A stretch of DNA of 40,492 nucleotides from Candidatus Pacebacteria bacterium CG10_big_fil_rev_8_21_14_0_10_56_10 (GTDB lineage: Bacteria; Patescibacteriota; Microgenomatia; UBA1400; PJMF01). The position numbers were made by a program, and so were the translations under genes. The notes below the pieces were generated by a model. That model worked only from the letters and a program-made list of their open reading frames with translations. It was not told the DNA's origin and searched no databases. Positions 18,065 through 27,654 of this stretch are shown piece after piece (position 1 is the stretch's first letter; each line of letters begins with the position of its first letter). Location: assembly GCA_002772645.1 (NCBI GenBank), contig PFDK01000003.1:1-40492 (forward strand). Direction: 5' to 3'.

Positions 18065-18295
18065 ATGACCAAAAAAATTACCATCGCCCTAGCAGTCTTG
18101 CTGGCAGTAGCGGCCTTTGGCTGGTTTGTTGGCCGGCCGCTGTGGGGCCGTCACCGCTGTGGTCAAATCAGAGAGAGCAAGCTCCAGAACCTGCGCGACA
18201 ACAACGTTGATCTTGAGGACCCGCGCAATCAGTACCTGCTCAACATCGTCGACCACGAGAACATTTTTTGCGAACAGTTCTACGGACTGCGATAG
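18065..18295 (+). CDS. Hypothetical small membrane/secreted protein
   Basis: MTKKITIALAVLLAVAAFGWFVGRPLWGR... with N-terminal TM/signal. Confidence 0.5.
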   Translation: MTKKITIALAVLLAVAAFGWFVGRPLWGRHRCGQIRESKLQNLRDNNVDLEDPRNQYLLNIVDHENIFCEQFYGLR

Positions 18296-18403
18296 GGTGG
18301 CCGGTCTAGCTGGTCACCAGTGCCGCTCGCCGTGGCGACAGCTTAAGTCATCAGCCGGTTTAGCGTCTTTACAACCGCGTTCATTTCGGATTTAATTTGG
18401 GTG

Positions 18404-18649
18404 ATGTACCAATCTATTAACGAGCCGGTGACGGTGGTAGGCGTTTACCACCGCGGTCAGTTTACCCCGAGAAAATTCCGCTGGCAGCGGCGCCAGTACG
18501 TCATTGACGAGGTGACGCTGAGCTCAGACACCAAAGACGGCGGGGTTCGCAAGCGCCTGTACAGCGTTACCGCGGGGCCAAACGTCTACCGCCTTGAGTT
18601 CAACCGCGAGACCGAGCAATGGCAGTTGGCGGAGTTATGGGTGGAGTAG
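18404..18649 (+). CDS. Small basic protein overlapping the Y-family polymerase gene (possibly DUF6504-like)
   Basis: MYQSINEPVTVVGVYHRGQFTPRKFRWQRRQYVIDEVTL...; start at 18404 or 18401. Confidence 0.5.
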   Translation: MYQSINEPVTVVGVYHRGQFTPRKFRWQRRQYVIDEVTLSSDTKDGGVRKRLYSVTAGPNVYRLEFNRETEQWQLAELWVE

Positions 18650-19983
18650 CGGTTGGGCGCGCCACCACCGAGCGTACCGCTGTCGGACCCACCACTGGGC
18701 GCACCACTATCGGTCACGCCACCGTCGATGGCGCCACCACCAAGCGCACCATCCTCCACGTTGACATCAACTCCTACTTTGCCACCCTGCTCCAGCAGGA
18801 AAACCCTCGCTTGCGCGGCCGGCCGATCGGCATCATCAAAGATGTTGGCCGCAGCTGCGTGATCGCCGCTTCCAAAGAAGCCAAGCAGCACGGTGTTCGG
18901 ACCGGCAGCAGCCTGGTTGAAGCTCGGCGCCGCTGTCCGGGGCTGATGGCGGTGCCGGCCAGTTTTGACCGCTACCTTGATGCTACCAAACGTCTCCAGC
19001 GCATTTTTTTGGCGATAGCGCCGCCACCGAACGTCTACATCTTCTCGCTTGACGAAGCTTTCATCGACATCACTACTTGCCGCCGCTACCTTTACCGGCG
19101 GCCTCGCTGGGCTGCCGAGCGCCTTCAAGCAGACATCAAAGTAGAGCTGGGAGAGTGGGTGACGTGTAACGTGGGTATCAGCCACAACCGGCTGCTGGCC
19201 AAGATCGCTTCCGAGATCTCGCCCAAAGGCAGTGTCGCCGAGATCAGTCACGCCAACTTGGACGCGGTGCTGGCCAGCATCACTTTCAGTGATGTCTGCG
19301 GCGTAGGCTACCGCCTTGAGAAAAAACTGGCCAAGCTGGGTGTTAGCAGGCCGTACCAGCTTCGTTTTTACTCGGTGGCAGAACTGGAGCCGGTGGTCGG
19401 GCCGTTCTGGGCCAGGGAGCTGCGGCGCATAGCATACGGCCGGGAACCGCACGTACTGCGGTTGATCGACCGGCCCCAACCCCACATGAAGAGCGTCGGC
19501 CGCTCGATCACCGGCTATCGTTTGTACGACGACGAAGCCGAGATCCGCGCTATTCTGCTCAACCTGATGGAGGAAGTTACCGCTAAAGTCAGGCGGATGG
19601 GCCTGGCGGGGCGGCTGGCGTTTATCCGTCTCTACGGTCACGATGATTCCTGGGGCGCCCACCGTACGCTCCGCTACCACCTCCAGCGGACCGACCAGCT
19701 GTTTGAGGTACTGTACCGTCAGCTGTACCAGTCATGGCCGCGCCGCTTTCAGATCATTAAGTTTTGGGTGGGCTTGGGCCTGCTCCAGCCGGTCTCGACC
19801 GTCACGCCCTCGCTGCTGCCCCAGGACGGACAGCGCCAGGCGGTAGCTACCGCCGTCGACACCATCAGCCGCCGCTATGGACTGTTCACGGTTCGTTCGG
19901 GGGCGTTGCTCAACCAGCCGATAATTCGACCGGAAGTAACCGGCTACTTGGGTGACCGACAGTATCAACTTGAGCACGTTTGA
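18619..19983 (+). CDS. Y-family DNA polymerase (DinB/Pol IV-like)
   Basis: ILHVDINSYFATLLQQENPRLRGRPIGI, YIFSLDEAFIDIT, CNVGISHNRLLAKIASEISPKG, DVCGVGYRLEKKLAKLG. Low-complexity N-terminus makes the start uncertain. Confidence 0.87.
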   Translation: MAVGGVMGGVAVGRATTERTAVGPTTGRTTIGHATVDGATTKRTILHVDINSYFATLLQQENPRLRGRPIGIIKDVGRSCVIAASKEAKQHGVRTGSSLVEARRRCPGLMAVPASFDRYLDATKRLQRIFLAIAPPPNVYIFSLDEAFIDITTCRRYLYRRPRWAAERLQADIKVELGEWVTCNVGISHNRLLAKIASEISPKGSVAEISHANLDAVLASITFSDVCGVGYRLEKKLAKLGVSRPYQLRFYSVAELEPVVGPFWARELRRIAYGREPHVLRLIDRPQPHMKSVGRSITGYRLYDDEAEIRAILLNLMEEVTAKVRRMGLAGRLAFIRLYGHDDSWGAHRTLRYHLQRTDQLFEVLYRQLYQSWPRRFQIIKFWVGLGLLQPVSTVTPSLLPQDGQRQAVATAVDTISRRYGLFTVRSGALLNQPIIRPEVTGYLGDRQYQLEHV

Positions 19984-20007
19984 TATGATGTACCAAGATA
20001 CAGTATG

Positions 20008-20046
20008 TGCCCGGGTGCAAACTCTAACCTAGCCTAGACCCGGGCA
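20008..20046 (+). terminator. Stem-loop between the polymerase gene and the paralog pair (terminator or leader hairpin)
   Basis: Perfect 9-bp arms TGCCCGGGT (20008-20016) / ACCCGGGCA (20038-20046), 21-nt loop, short T run. Confidence 0.45.
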
Positions 20047-20064
20047 TTTCCAGACCGCCAGGAT

Positions 20065-20880
20065 ATGTCAGCTAACCGAGAAACACTTGCTCAACTGGGA
20101 CGTGGCCGCCAACTGCCCGACTCATCTTTGGAACCAAAAGAGTACTATCGGTTCGAGTCTGGAGAACCGAGCAGGCTTAGTCGTTCTAATGGGCAGGTCG
20201 ATATCACTTTCGCGCTAGCGGCCGGTGCTGGTCCATCGCCATCGCCCGTTCAGCAGTTATTACTCACTCACGCGCCTGGCCAGCCGCGGCGAAGATTGGA
20301 AATTAACCAAGCTGAGATCGAGATAACAGACCTCAACAACTACTTTCTTGCCCAGGTCATGTTGAAAACATACCTCAATGGAGTTGCCTGCCGCTACCAA
20401 CTTCAACACACCGCAGGCTGGAGGTTGAGCGGAGCGTACATCAACACTCTGGTTCTAGAACTGCGCCAACGACTTGCACGACAACTTAAAGTGCCTATGG
20501 AGTACGCGCACTGCCTACTAAAAACACACAGAAGGATAGGCATAGAGTTTACGCCGATTGCCCAGCCCGACACCGGCCAGACATTAGTCTTAGCTGGCGG
20601 AGACCTACTCTGGCTAGTCGGTACCAGCCTTCACATCAATCAACAAATGGTGGTCCTGAAACCTAGACTTGCCCAGACTATGTTAGTGTTGATGCGCCAC
20701 CGTGGAGTAGTAATATCTCACCTAGATATTGAGTCTCAGGCAAACCACTTCGACGAAAGCTACGACCACAAGGCAGTAGCTCGCCGGTCTAAGGAAAAAA
20801 TAACCAGCCTTAGAAAACTGCACCCGGTACTGAGAGAACATATTATTACCGTTTCTGGTAAAGGATACTTTCTTGAGTAA
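20065..20880 (+). CDS. Uncharacterised protein with C-terminal OmpR/PhoB-like winged helix (paralog A)
   Basis: C-terminus LHINQQMVVLKPRLAQTMLVLMRHRGVVISHLDIESQ...KITSLRKLHPVLREHIITVSGKGYFLE resembles Trans_reg_C. Confidence 0.6.
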   Translation: MSANRETLAQLGRGRQLPDSSLEPKEYYRFESGEPSRLSRSNGQVDITFALAAGAGPSPSPVQQLLLTHAPGQPRRRLEINQAEIEITDLNNYFLAQVMLKTYLNGVACRYQLQHTAGWRLSGAYINTLVLELRQRLARQLKVPMEYAHCLLKTHRRIGIEFTPIAQPDTGQTLVLAGGDLLWLVGTSLHINQQMVVLKPRLAQTMLVLMRHRGVVISHLDIESQANHFDESYDHKAVARRSKEKITSLRKLHPVLREHIITVSGKGYFLE

Positions 20881-21707
20881 TGGCTCATCTGGAAGAATCT
20901 TTACTGACACCGCTGACTCCTTGTGAGTTCAAAGGCTTGCTACCAGAGCTGGGTGCTGATCATCAAAACGGGTTCTGGGCGAATGGCCCGAACGGCTTGT
21001 TCTTAAAGTTTGCCTTGAGGGAAGTGCCAGGTTTAGCTCTGAGCGTACTTCAGCCTCTTATTTTTAGGCGCGACCCCGGTAGTGACCGCCGTGAATTTTG
21101 GCTACGGCTCGGCCAGGAGACAATCCAGCTCGAGGACCGGGAAAGTTTCTTCATGGCCATGTACATCTTTCACACCTTTCGCCAGGGGTACGCTACCTAC
21201 TTTCAACTAGACAATCAGGGTCTCCCTGCTCCTGATAACATAGACGAAAACTTTGACCTGGATTCTGTCCGCAAAAGGTTGACTAATCACTCCGAAGTTT
21301 CCATCAAACAATCTCGCCAGCTGATTGTTCGTCATATAGAGCTAGGTATTGAGGCGGCGTTCATTGACCGGCGGGTGCGGGAGAACACGTTCCAGCTTGA
21401 TAACGGTACCCTGTTGCGACTGCTTGGCAACAGGCTAACCATTGGTAACGACACCGTCTGGCTTAGCAGGCTACAGCGGGAAATATTTAGGTACCTGATG
21501 GATCAGCAAGGCAGAATGGAAGGAGTGCCGTTGCTCAGCCTCGCTCAATTTCTAAAAGGGAGCGGCAAAGAGGATTCATACAGTAGTAATCTAGAACAGA
21601 GATTGTCAGTACCGATATCTACACTTCAGGGAAAACACCCCGCGCTAGCAAAAGTTATCCGCGTGGAAGACAATTATTACTTACTTGATCGTACCGCTCA
21701 AACCTGA
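20880..21707 (+). CDS. Uncharacterised protein, tandem paralog B of the preceding gene
   Basis: Colinear similarity to paralog A; TAATG stop/start overlap at 20878-20882. Confidence 0.6.
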   Translation: MAHLEESLLTPLTPCEFKGLLPELGADHQNGFWANGPNGLFLKFALREVPGLALSVLQPLIFRRDPGSDRREFWLRLGQETIQLEDRESFFMAMYIFHTFRQGYATYFQLDNQGLPAPDNIDENFDLDSVRKRLTNHSEVSIKQSRQLIVRHIELGIEAAFIDRRVRENTFQLDNGTLLRLLGNRLTIGNDTVWLSRLQREIFRYLMDQQGRMEGVPLLSLAQFLKGSGKEDSYSSNLEQRLSVPISTLQGKHPALAKVIRVEDNYYLLDRTAQT

Positions 21708-21719
21708 GATCCTAGCAGA

Positions 21720-22568
21720 GTGACAGATAATCAAGACAACCAGAGCCAACCAGACCGGCAGCTTCGGCCAGACCAACCAGACCCGCCAGCTAGGCAGCCT
21801 CGACCAGACCGGCCGAACGGGCCAGACCGACCGAACGGCTGCGTTTTTTTCATCGACGTTGACAACACCCTGCTGGACAACGATAAAATTAAAGGCTCGA
21901 TCCGCCAGGCTTTGGTGACGGTACTGGGCGAACAAGAGGCTGGCCGGTTTTGGCGCCACCACGATCAGTTCCGCTCCCGCCAGGAACTGGTAGACTTCCC
22001 TAACATCATTAAAGAGTACTGCCAAGATCACCACGCCCAAGACTGCGATGTCAGGCTGGGCCAGATATTCGAGAACATTTTTTTTCAGGCGGCACTGTTC
22101 CCGCGAGCGCTGGAAGTGGTTCGGCACCTCAAGCAGTTTGGCAGTGTCTTTGTTTTTTCCGAAGGCGATGCTACCTACCAGCGTCGGAAGATCGACGCCA
22201 GCGGCATCACCGCGGCGGTTGACGAGGTGTACTGCTACACTCATAAACTGCAGTACTTACCGGAGCTGATCGAGCGCTATGCCGAGTCGCGGCTCTACTT
22301 CATCGACGACCGAGGCGAGAAACTAGCCGACATCAAGCGCCAATACCCTCAAGTGACGACGGTGCTGGTTTGTCAAGGCCACTACAATCAGCAAGACCAC
22401 CAGCCGCATCAGCTGGCCGACCTGATCGTAGAAAAAGTGGGGGAGTTAATCGAGTTTGACCCCACTCGGCCGCTGCCACCCCAGTCAACTCAACCACCTC
22501 AACCACGTCAGTCACCTCAACCACCTCAGTCATCCGCCGACCAGCCCGCGCCGCCCTCCACCTCTTGA
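21720..22568 (+). CDS. HAD-superfamily hydrolase with low-complexity tails
   Basis: CVFFIDVDNTLLDNDKIKGSI, VFVFSEGDATYQRRKID, LYFIDDRGEKLADIKRQYP; GTG start. Confidence 0.72.
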   Translation: MTDNQDNQSQPDRQLRPDQPDPPARQPRPDRPNGPDRPNGCVFFIDVDNTLLDNDKIKGSIRQALVTVLGEQEAGRFWRHHDQFRSRQELVDFPNIIKEYCQDHHAQDCDVRLGQIFENIFFQAALFPRALEVVRHLKQFGSVFVFSEGDATYQRRKIDASGITAAVDEVYCYTHKLQYLPELIERYAESRLYFIDDRGEKLADIKRQYPQVTTVLVCQGHYNQQDHQPHQLADLIVEKVGELIEFDPTRPLPPQSTQPPQPRQSPQPPQSSADQPAPPSTS

Positions 22569-23344
22569 TTCACTCCAGCCACTTCAAGTATCGCTCCGGC
22601 AGCAAAAAGGTGGTGGGTGTCGATCCCCAGCTGGGAGTACACTTGGTCAGGTACCGACAGGTCACACAGGTAGAGCCGACCGACGTGACGGCTGGCGCTA
22701 GCTGTTGTCAGGCCAGTTTTGGGCAGTGCCAGCGTCAGCGTCCAAGTGGCGGTGATACAAGGGGTCCGTGGTTGACCAGTGTCCCCGTCCAGGCCCGAGG
22801 GAATGTCGACCGCCAGCGTGGGCCGGCCAGCCTGATTAGCGGCCGCGATCAGCCGCGCGTACTCGCCGCGCGGATCGCCTTTCAAGTTGTAACCAAGCAG
22901 AGTGTCGATGATTAGGTCTGCCTGGGCCAGCAGCTTAGTCAGCTGATTTCCATCGATGTCGTTCGCCTGGTGGATGGGTACTCCCAGCTTGTCGAGCACC
23001 TGCTGTTGAACGAGGGCATTCTCCCCCAGATCGCGCCGCTCGCTAGCCAGCACCACTGTCACACCGGCCCCAAAGTTTATCAGGTGACGGGCCGCGCCCA
23101 GCCCGTCGCCGCCGTTGTTACCTTTACCAGCCAGCACCAGTATTTTTTTACCAGGGAGAGTGCCGCCTAATAGTCGCTGAGCCAACCGAGCTGTGTTGAT
23201 GCTGGCGTTTTCCATCATCATGATGATGTCGACGCCCACCTCCTCGACCATCAGCCGGTCTACCTGGCGCATTTGCTTAACGGTGACTACCGGCAGCCGG
23301 TGGATAGGCAGGCTGGGCAGCTGGCGGTTGGTGTTGGCAGTCAT
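22526..23344 (-). CDS. nnrE: NAD(P)H-hydrate epimerase (YjeF N-terminal domain)
   Basis: MRQVDRLMVEEVGVDIIMMMENAS, ILVLAGKGNNGGDGLGAARHL, ADLIIDTLLGYNLKG, AVDIPSGLDGDTG, TLTLALPKTGL. Confidence 0.88.
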   Translation of the reverse strand: MTANTNRQLPSLPIHRLPVVTVKQMRQVDRLMVEEVGVDIIMMMENASINTARLAQRLLGGTLPGKKILVLAGKGNNGGDGLGAARHLINFGAGVTVVLASERRDLGENALVQQQVLDKLGVPIHQANDIDGNQLTKLLAQADLIIDTLLGYNLKGDPRGEYARLIAAANQAGRPTLAVDIPSGLDGDTGQPRTPCITATWTLTLALPKTGLTTASASRHVGRLYLCDLSVPDQVYSQLGIDTHHLFAAGAILEVAGVNQEVEGGAGWSADD

Positions 23345-23430
23345 CTTTTTTGTGTCCAGGTTTTGTGCCCACAGCTTTTGTTAAGCTTTACGGTGCGTTT
23401 AAGAAAACGGTTTTATGGTTTAATACTACT

Positions 23431-23757
23431 ATGAATTCTGTGCTGTCACGGCTTTGGCGTCGGTATTGGCTGAGGGTAGCCGCAACCATTATACTGGCTT
23501 ACTTATTCATTGCGATCTACACTTGGCTGGTTAGCCGCAACCCCAACGTCACCAGCGTCCCCATCCTGACCCCGATCTGGCTGATCCCGCTCAATGTGTT
23601 TATTTTTACGCTGGCGGCGCTGGCAGTCTACCTGGCCCGGGGCAGTATCGAGGTCCGTGCCCAGCTCAAGCCCAGTCTCCAGATTGGTGCCGCCACCACT
23701 GCCGGTGTGGCGCTGCTGCTGTTGATCTTAGAGCTGCTGCTGGGTGTTTTTAGGTAG
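23431..23757 (+). CDS. Hypothetical membrane protein
   Basis: MNSVLSRLWRRYWLRVAATIILAYLFIAIYTW..., three hydrophobic segments; TTTAAT 6 nt before the ATG. Confidence 0.6.
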   Translation: MNSVLSRLWRRYWLRVAATIILAYLFIAIYTWLVSRNPNVTSVPILTPIWLIPLNVFIFTLAALAVYLARGSIEVRAQLKPSLQIGAATTAGVALLLLILELLLGVFR

Positions 23758-23899
23758 CGGCCGAGTAGCCACAACTCTATCCTGTAGCTTGCTTGGCGGC
23801 CTGGCTCTGGCTCTTTTCACCGACCATCTTTTTGAGTAAAATTCGCTCGATATCTGGAGACCAGTATGTTTGAGGTATCAAACTTTACAACAAACTGAA

Positions 23900-23972
23900 G
23901 GCGCCTTCGTCTAGCGGCCTAGGACATCGCCCTCTCACGGCGAAAACACGGGTTCGATTCCCGTAGGCGTCA
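23900..23972 (+). tRNA. tRNA-Glu (anticodon CTC), 3' CCA not encoded
   Basis: GGCGCCT/AGGCGTC acceptor stem, anticodon loop with CTC, T arm ACGGGTTCGATTCCCGT, discriminator A. Confidence 0.92.
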
Positions 23973-24145
23973 CCCAGTTGGGTAGGCTACGCGTAGGTGA
24001 TTAATGCTCTGGCACTGAGGAAAGCAAAACTGGCGGTTAAACCCATAGCTCACAACGGGCTTTTTATGTTCCTTCAAAATTAATCACATTTACAGGACAC
24101 AACATCATCACTGTTTAGCATACACAAATCTATTAGTGGTGTTAA

Positions 24146-25552
24146 GTGGATACCCAGATTTCTAAATTGTGTCTACTCCACTGCTATACTAAAACAGCAG
24201 GATTTGTGCCAACCTTAGAGCCGCCGCCAACCAGCAAAGAACGACCTCGGCCTAGTCGGATACTTATTTGGTACTCGGGAGCGTTCGGCACAGAAGCAGG
24301 CGCGAGAGCAATCTTCAGCGGACTGAAAAAAAACTTGACTGACACTTCGGTGCGGGCGGTTCCCTCCAAGGTTTCCAAAGATGCCGCCGGACAGAACTTC
24401 GAGATCGATATTAACTCGGTAGAAGACCAGGTCCGCCAGGGTGGCAAAGTAACCTTGGTGAGCCATTCCAGTGGGGTGATTGAGATGATCAACCACCTAA
24501 GAGTGCTGGAGCGGAACTTGACAACTACCGGCAATACTGAGTTGCTGACCAAAAATGTCGACATTGTGCTGGTGGCGCCGGTGGGATTTGTCCACAGCTG
24601 GTCAGAACTGGCGGCTATGTTTCGCGGTGTGGCAGAAATAGCCAGGTCTAACAAATCTATTCTACCGATTGGTCGGCTGATCTCGTTTCGCCAGGGCATT
24701 GAGTCAATCAACTACTTGCCGCCTACGTTTACCCACTTGAAGCTGGAAGAGTTCAACCAAGTGTTGACCGAGATTTTTAGTCAGCATACTCAACGCCAAC
24801 GGGGAGTGCTGTCGACTGAGTTTGCCCCAGGAGAAGAAAGTTACTTTAATCAACTGGCACGTGAAAAACCTGCCCAGGCTGAACGGACCAGGGCGAAAAC
24901 TCAGGCCCAGCAAGCCAAAGATGCGCCGGCCCTTGATCAGTTGTTAGAGAGCAACGTAGTTGAGTATCTAACGGCTAAGCGCCGTAGCCAGCACCAAAAA
25001 CAGCAGCGCCACGCTCGGGCGATTAAGTCAAATCTCCAGCGTCGTGGCCGGCTGCTGGAGCCGGAAATGACTGCAGCTTATGCAGGTGAGGAAACTGGCG
25101 GCGGTTGGCTAAGTGTGTGGTGGCAAGCACTGCAGGGCTTGTTAGAAATTACTAAGCAAGCTGCTCGCGGTGAACCGTACCGGGCATTGACCAGGTACCG
25201 CGACATGGGTGTTAGGACTAAGTTTGTAGTGCCGGAGTTTGATCCGCTGGTTTCGGTGGAGCAAATCCGCCGCTTTGCGCAGGAAGGCAAGCAAGACGAT
25301 CATCCATACTGGCTGGCCGGAGTGAATTTTCCCGATCAGCACGCGAACGAGCTAAACTTGTTAAATCGAATGACTCGAGAAGAGTGGCAGATGATTAAGG
25401 AGATGGACCTCCAAGACCCCTTCTCGGACATGGATAAAGAAGACCCAGACCTACTGGACATCATGCTGGTAGGCACAGCCACCCACTCTTCGCTGGCGTT
25501 TGATGCCGGCAGCCTCGGTAGGGCCATCCGCCAGTTGCTGCACGGCAAGTGA
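24146..25552 (+). CDS. Uncharacterised protein with possible alpha/beta-hydrolase N-terminal domain
   Basis: ILIWYSGAFGTEAGARAIFSGL, GKVTLVSHSSGVIEMINHL (SHSSG elbow), VDIVLVAPVG. Confidence 0.55.
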   Translation: MDTQISKLCLLHCYTKTAGFVPTLEPPPTSKERPRPSRILIWYSGAFGTEAGARAIFSGLKKNLTDTSVRAVPSKVSKDAAGQNFEIDINSVEDQVRQGGKVTLVSHSSGVIEMINHLRVLERNLTTTGNTELLTKNVDIVLVAPVGFVHSWSELAAMFRGVAEIARSNKSILPIGRLISFRQGIESINYLPPTFTHLKLEEFNQVLTEIFSQHTQRQRGVLSTEFAPGEESYFNQLAREKPAQAERTRAKTQAQQAKDAPALDQLLESNVVEYLTAKRRSQHQKQQRHARAIKSNLQRRGRLLEPEMTAAYAGEETGGGWLSVWWQALQGLLEITKQAARGEPYRALTRYRDMGVRTKFVVPEFDPLVSVEQIRRFAQEGKQDDHPYWLAGVNFPDQHANELNLLNRMTREEWQMIKEMDLQDPFSDMDKEDPDLLDIMLVGTATHSSLAFDAGSLGRAIRQLLHGK

Positions 25553-25610
25553 GCGTCGGCCGCACCGCTCAGGCTTTCTTCTCTTGCTCCGACTTGGCTT
25601 TGTCTTCATA

Positions 25611-26567
25611 ATGATTTACATGAGCTTGGTCGAGACACTGCGGCATTTGTTTCATCCGCGCCGGTCAAACAACCACCGGCCGCGACTACTCCACCCCGAG
25701 GCATACCTTTCTTTGGCGCTGCTGATCGTGGCTTTCTCGGCAGTACTACGGCTACTGACCACTCTCAACCCCGAGTACTCGCAGATCCTGGGCTTTGCCT
25801 CCGATATCACTGCCGAGGAAGTTGTAGCGCTGACCAACCAGCAACGCTTGCGCAGCGGCGCCGGAGCCGTGCAAGCCAACCCTCAGCTGACCGCCGCGGC
25901 GACGGCCAAGGCCAGGGACATGTTCGAAGATCAGTACTGGGCACACGTAGCGCCGGACGGGACCGAGCCGTGGACGTTCATCCAACAGTCGGGCTACTCG
26001 TACCGGTTCGCGGGAGAGAACCTGGCGCGCGATTTCGACCACACCCCGGCTATGATCGCCGCTTGGATCGCTTCACCTTCACATCGGCAAAACTTACTTA
26101 ACTCGCGCTACACCGACATTGGGGTGGCGGTGGTTGATGGCGTACTCAACGGCACTGAGACCACCTTGGTAGTTCAGATGTTTGGTACCACCCCTGCCCA
26201 GGCTGCCCAGCTGCCGCCGCGGTCGGCGGCCATCGACATCAACACCGAGTTCGTCCGGCCCGTCCAGCCACAAGCAGGTATCAACCCCAGGGAGCTGGCG
26301 TTCTTGTCTACCGACCAGGAGGTTTTGGCGGGTGCCGACCCTCAACAACTGGCTGCCCAGCTGCCGCCGCTGATCTCACCGCTCGAACTCAGCAAAGCCT
26401 TCTTTTTAGCTCTCATTTTTGTGCTGGTAGTGACGCTGATATACGATACGGTAGTGATCACCAACAGCAACGTGGTTCGGCTGGTGGGCAAAAACATCGC
26501 CCACATCATGCTGTTGACGCTGGTGGCGTACATCTTGATCTTTTTTGAAGCGGGAGTAGTTGGGTAG
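25611..26567 (+). CDS. CAP/SCP (PR-1-like) domain membrane protein
   Basis: VVALTNQQRLRSGAGAVQANPQLTAAATAKARDMFEDQYWAHVAPDG...GENLARDF...AAWIASPSHRQNLLNSRYTDIGVAVV plus C-terminal TMs. Confidence 0.88.
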   Translation: MIYMSLVETLRHLFHPRRSNNHRPRLLHPEAYLSLALLIVAFSAVLRLLTTLNPEYSQILGFASDITAEEVVALTNQQRLRSGAGAVQANPQLTAAATAKARDMFEDQYWAHVAPDGTEPWTFIQQSGYSYRFAGENLARDFDHTPAMIAAWIASPSHRQNLLNSRYTDIGVAVVDGVLNGTETTLVVQMFGTTPAQAAQLPPRSAAIDINTEFVRPVQPQAGINPRELAFLSTDQEVLAGADPQQLAAQLPPLISPLELSKAFFLALIFVLVVTLIYDTVVITNSNVVRLVGKNIAHIMLLTLVAYILIFFEAGVVG

Positions 26568-26586
26568 CGGCTGGAAAGCAAGCAAA

Positions 26587-26859
26587 ATGAGAGAGTTTAT
26601 TATCAACCGCGAGCTCAATCGCCACCGGCTAGCGTACGCCGTTTTAATGATCGGCTTGTTGATGGCGATGGCGTCGTTCTGGCTGGCTTGGCCGAACCGC
26701 TTTTATCAGCGGTTGATCGTGTTGGGCCTGGTAGCTTTTTACGTAGTCTGGGGAACGCTGGCCCATCTGCACACCGATCACGTCACTCGCCGAGTAGTGT
26801 ACGAGTACTTAGGGGTAGGGGTGGTAGCCGGCTTAGTGCTGCTGCTGGTGACCCTGTGA
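26587..26859 (+). CDS. Hypothetical small membrane protein
   Basis: 91 aa from internal ATG, three hydrophobic segments. Confidence 0.5.
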   Translation: MREFIINRELNRHRLAYAVLMIGLLMAMASFWLAWPNRFYQRLIVLGLVAFYVVWGTLAHLHTDHVTRRVVYEYLGVGVVAGLVLLLVTL

Positions 26860-26910
26860 ACTCTTAAGTTGTAGAATAGCGACGGAGTATCAACGCCACA
26901 GAAAGGACGG

Positions 26911-27642
26911 ATGAAAGGTATTATTTTGGCGGGCGGCAGCGGCACGCGCCTCCGGCCTCTCACCCGAGTGACCAGCAAGCAGTTGTTGCCGGTGTACAAC
27001 AAACCGATGATTTTTTATCCGCTGGAAACGCTGATCCAGGCCGGCATCAAGGACATTCTGATAATTGTGGCCCCCGATCACGCCGGTGACTTTTTGAAAC
27101 TACTGGGCAGCGGTAAAGAGTTTGGCTGCCGATTTACATTTGAAATCCAGGACAATCCGGAAGGTTTAGCCCAGGCGTTCTTGATCGGTCGCAACTTTAT
27201 CGGTGGCGACCAGGCAACGCTCATCCTGGGAGATAACTTGTTTGAGGACGACTTTAGCTCGGCTATTCAGGGATTTGAGTCCGGTGGCAGGATTTTTGCC
27301 AAACAGGTACCCGACCCTAATCGGTTCGGAGTGGTGGAGTTTGACGATCAGCGGCGGGTGCTGTCCATCATAGAAAAACCTCAGCAGCCCAAGTCCAATT
27401 ACGCGGTCACCGGTATGTATATCTACGACAACAGCGTGGTGGACAAAGCCGCTTCTCTCCAGCCCTCTGAGCGAGGTGAGCTGGAGGTGACCGACATCAA
27501 CAACCTGTACCTCAAGGAAGGTAAACTGGACGTGGCGTTTGTGGAAGGGGAGTGGTTTGACACCGGCACGTTTGAGTCGCTGTTTGCCGCCACTCAGTTC
27601 GCTCGGCGCCAAGCTTTGGCCGCGCAGCCGGACGGCGGATGA
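26911..27642 (+). CDS. rmlA: Glucose-1-phosphate thymidylyltransferase-like nucleotidyltransferase
   Basis: [68 protein letters not shown]-like AAAGGACGG upstream. Confidence 0.9.
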   Translation: MKGIILAGGSGTRLRPLTRVTSKQLLPVYNKPMIFYPLETLIQAGIKDILIIVAPDHAGDFLKLLGSGKEFGCRFTFEIQDNPEGLAQAFLIGRNFIGGDQATLILGDNLFEDDFSSAIQGFESGGRIFAKQVPDPNRFGVVEFDDQRRVLSIIEKPQQPKSNYAVTGMYIYDNSVVDKAASLQPSERGELEVTDINNLYLKEGKLDVAFVEGEWFDTGTFESLFAATQFARRQALAAQPDGG

Positions 27643-27654
27643 CGTGAGGATGAC

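Noticed and set aside
18586-19680. 364-aa minus-strand ORF
   Set aside because: Shadow of the Y-family polymerase, whose catalytic motifs are on the plus strand.
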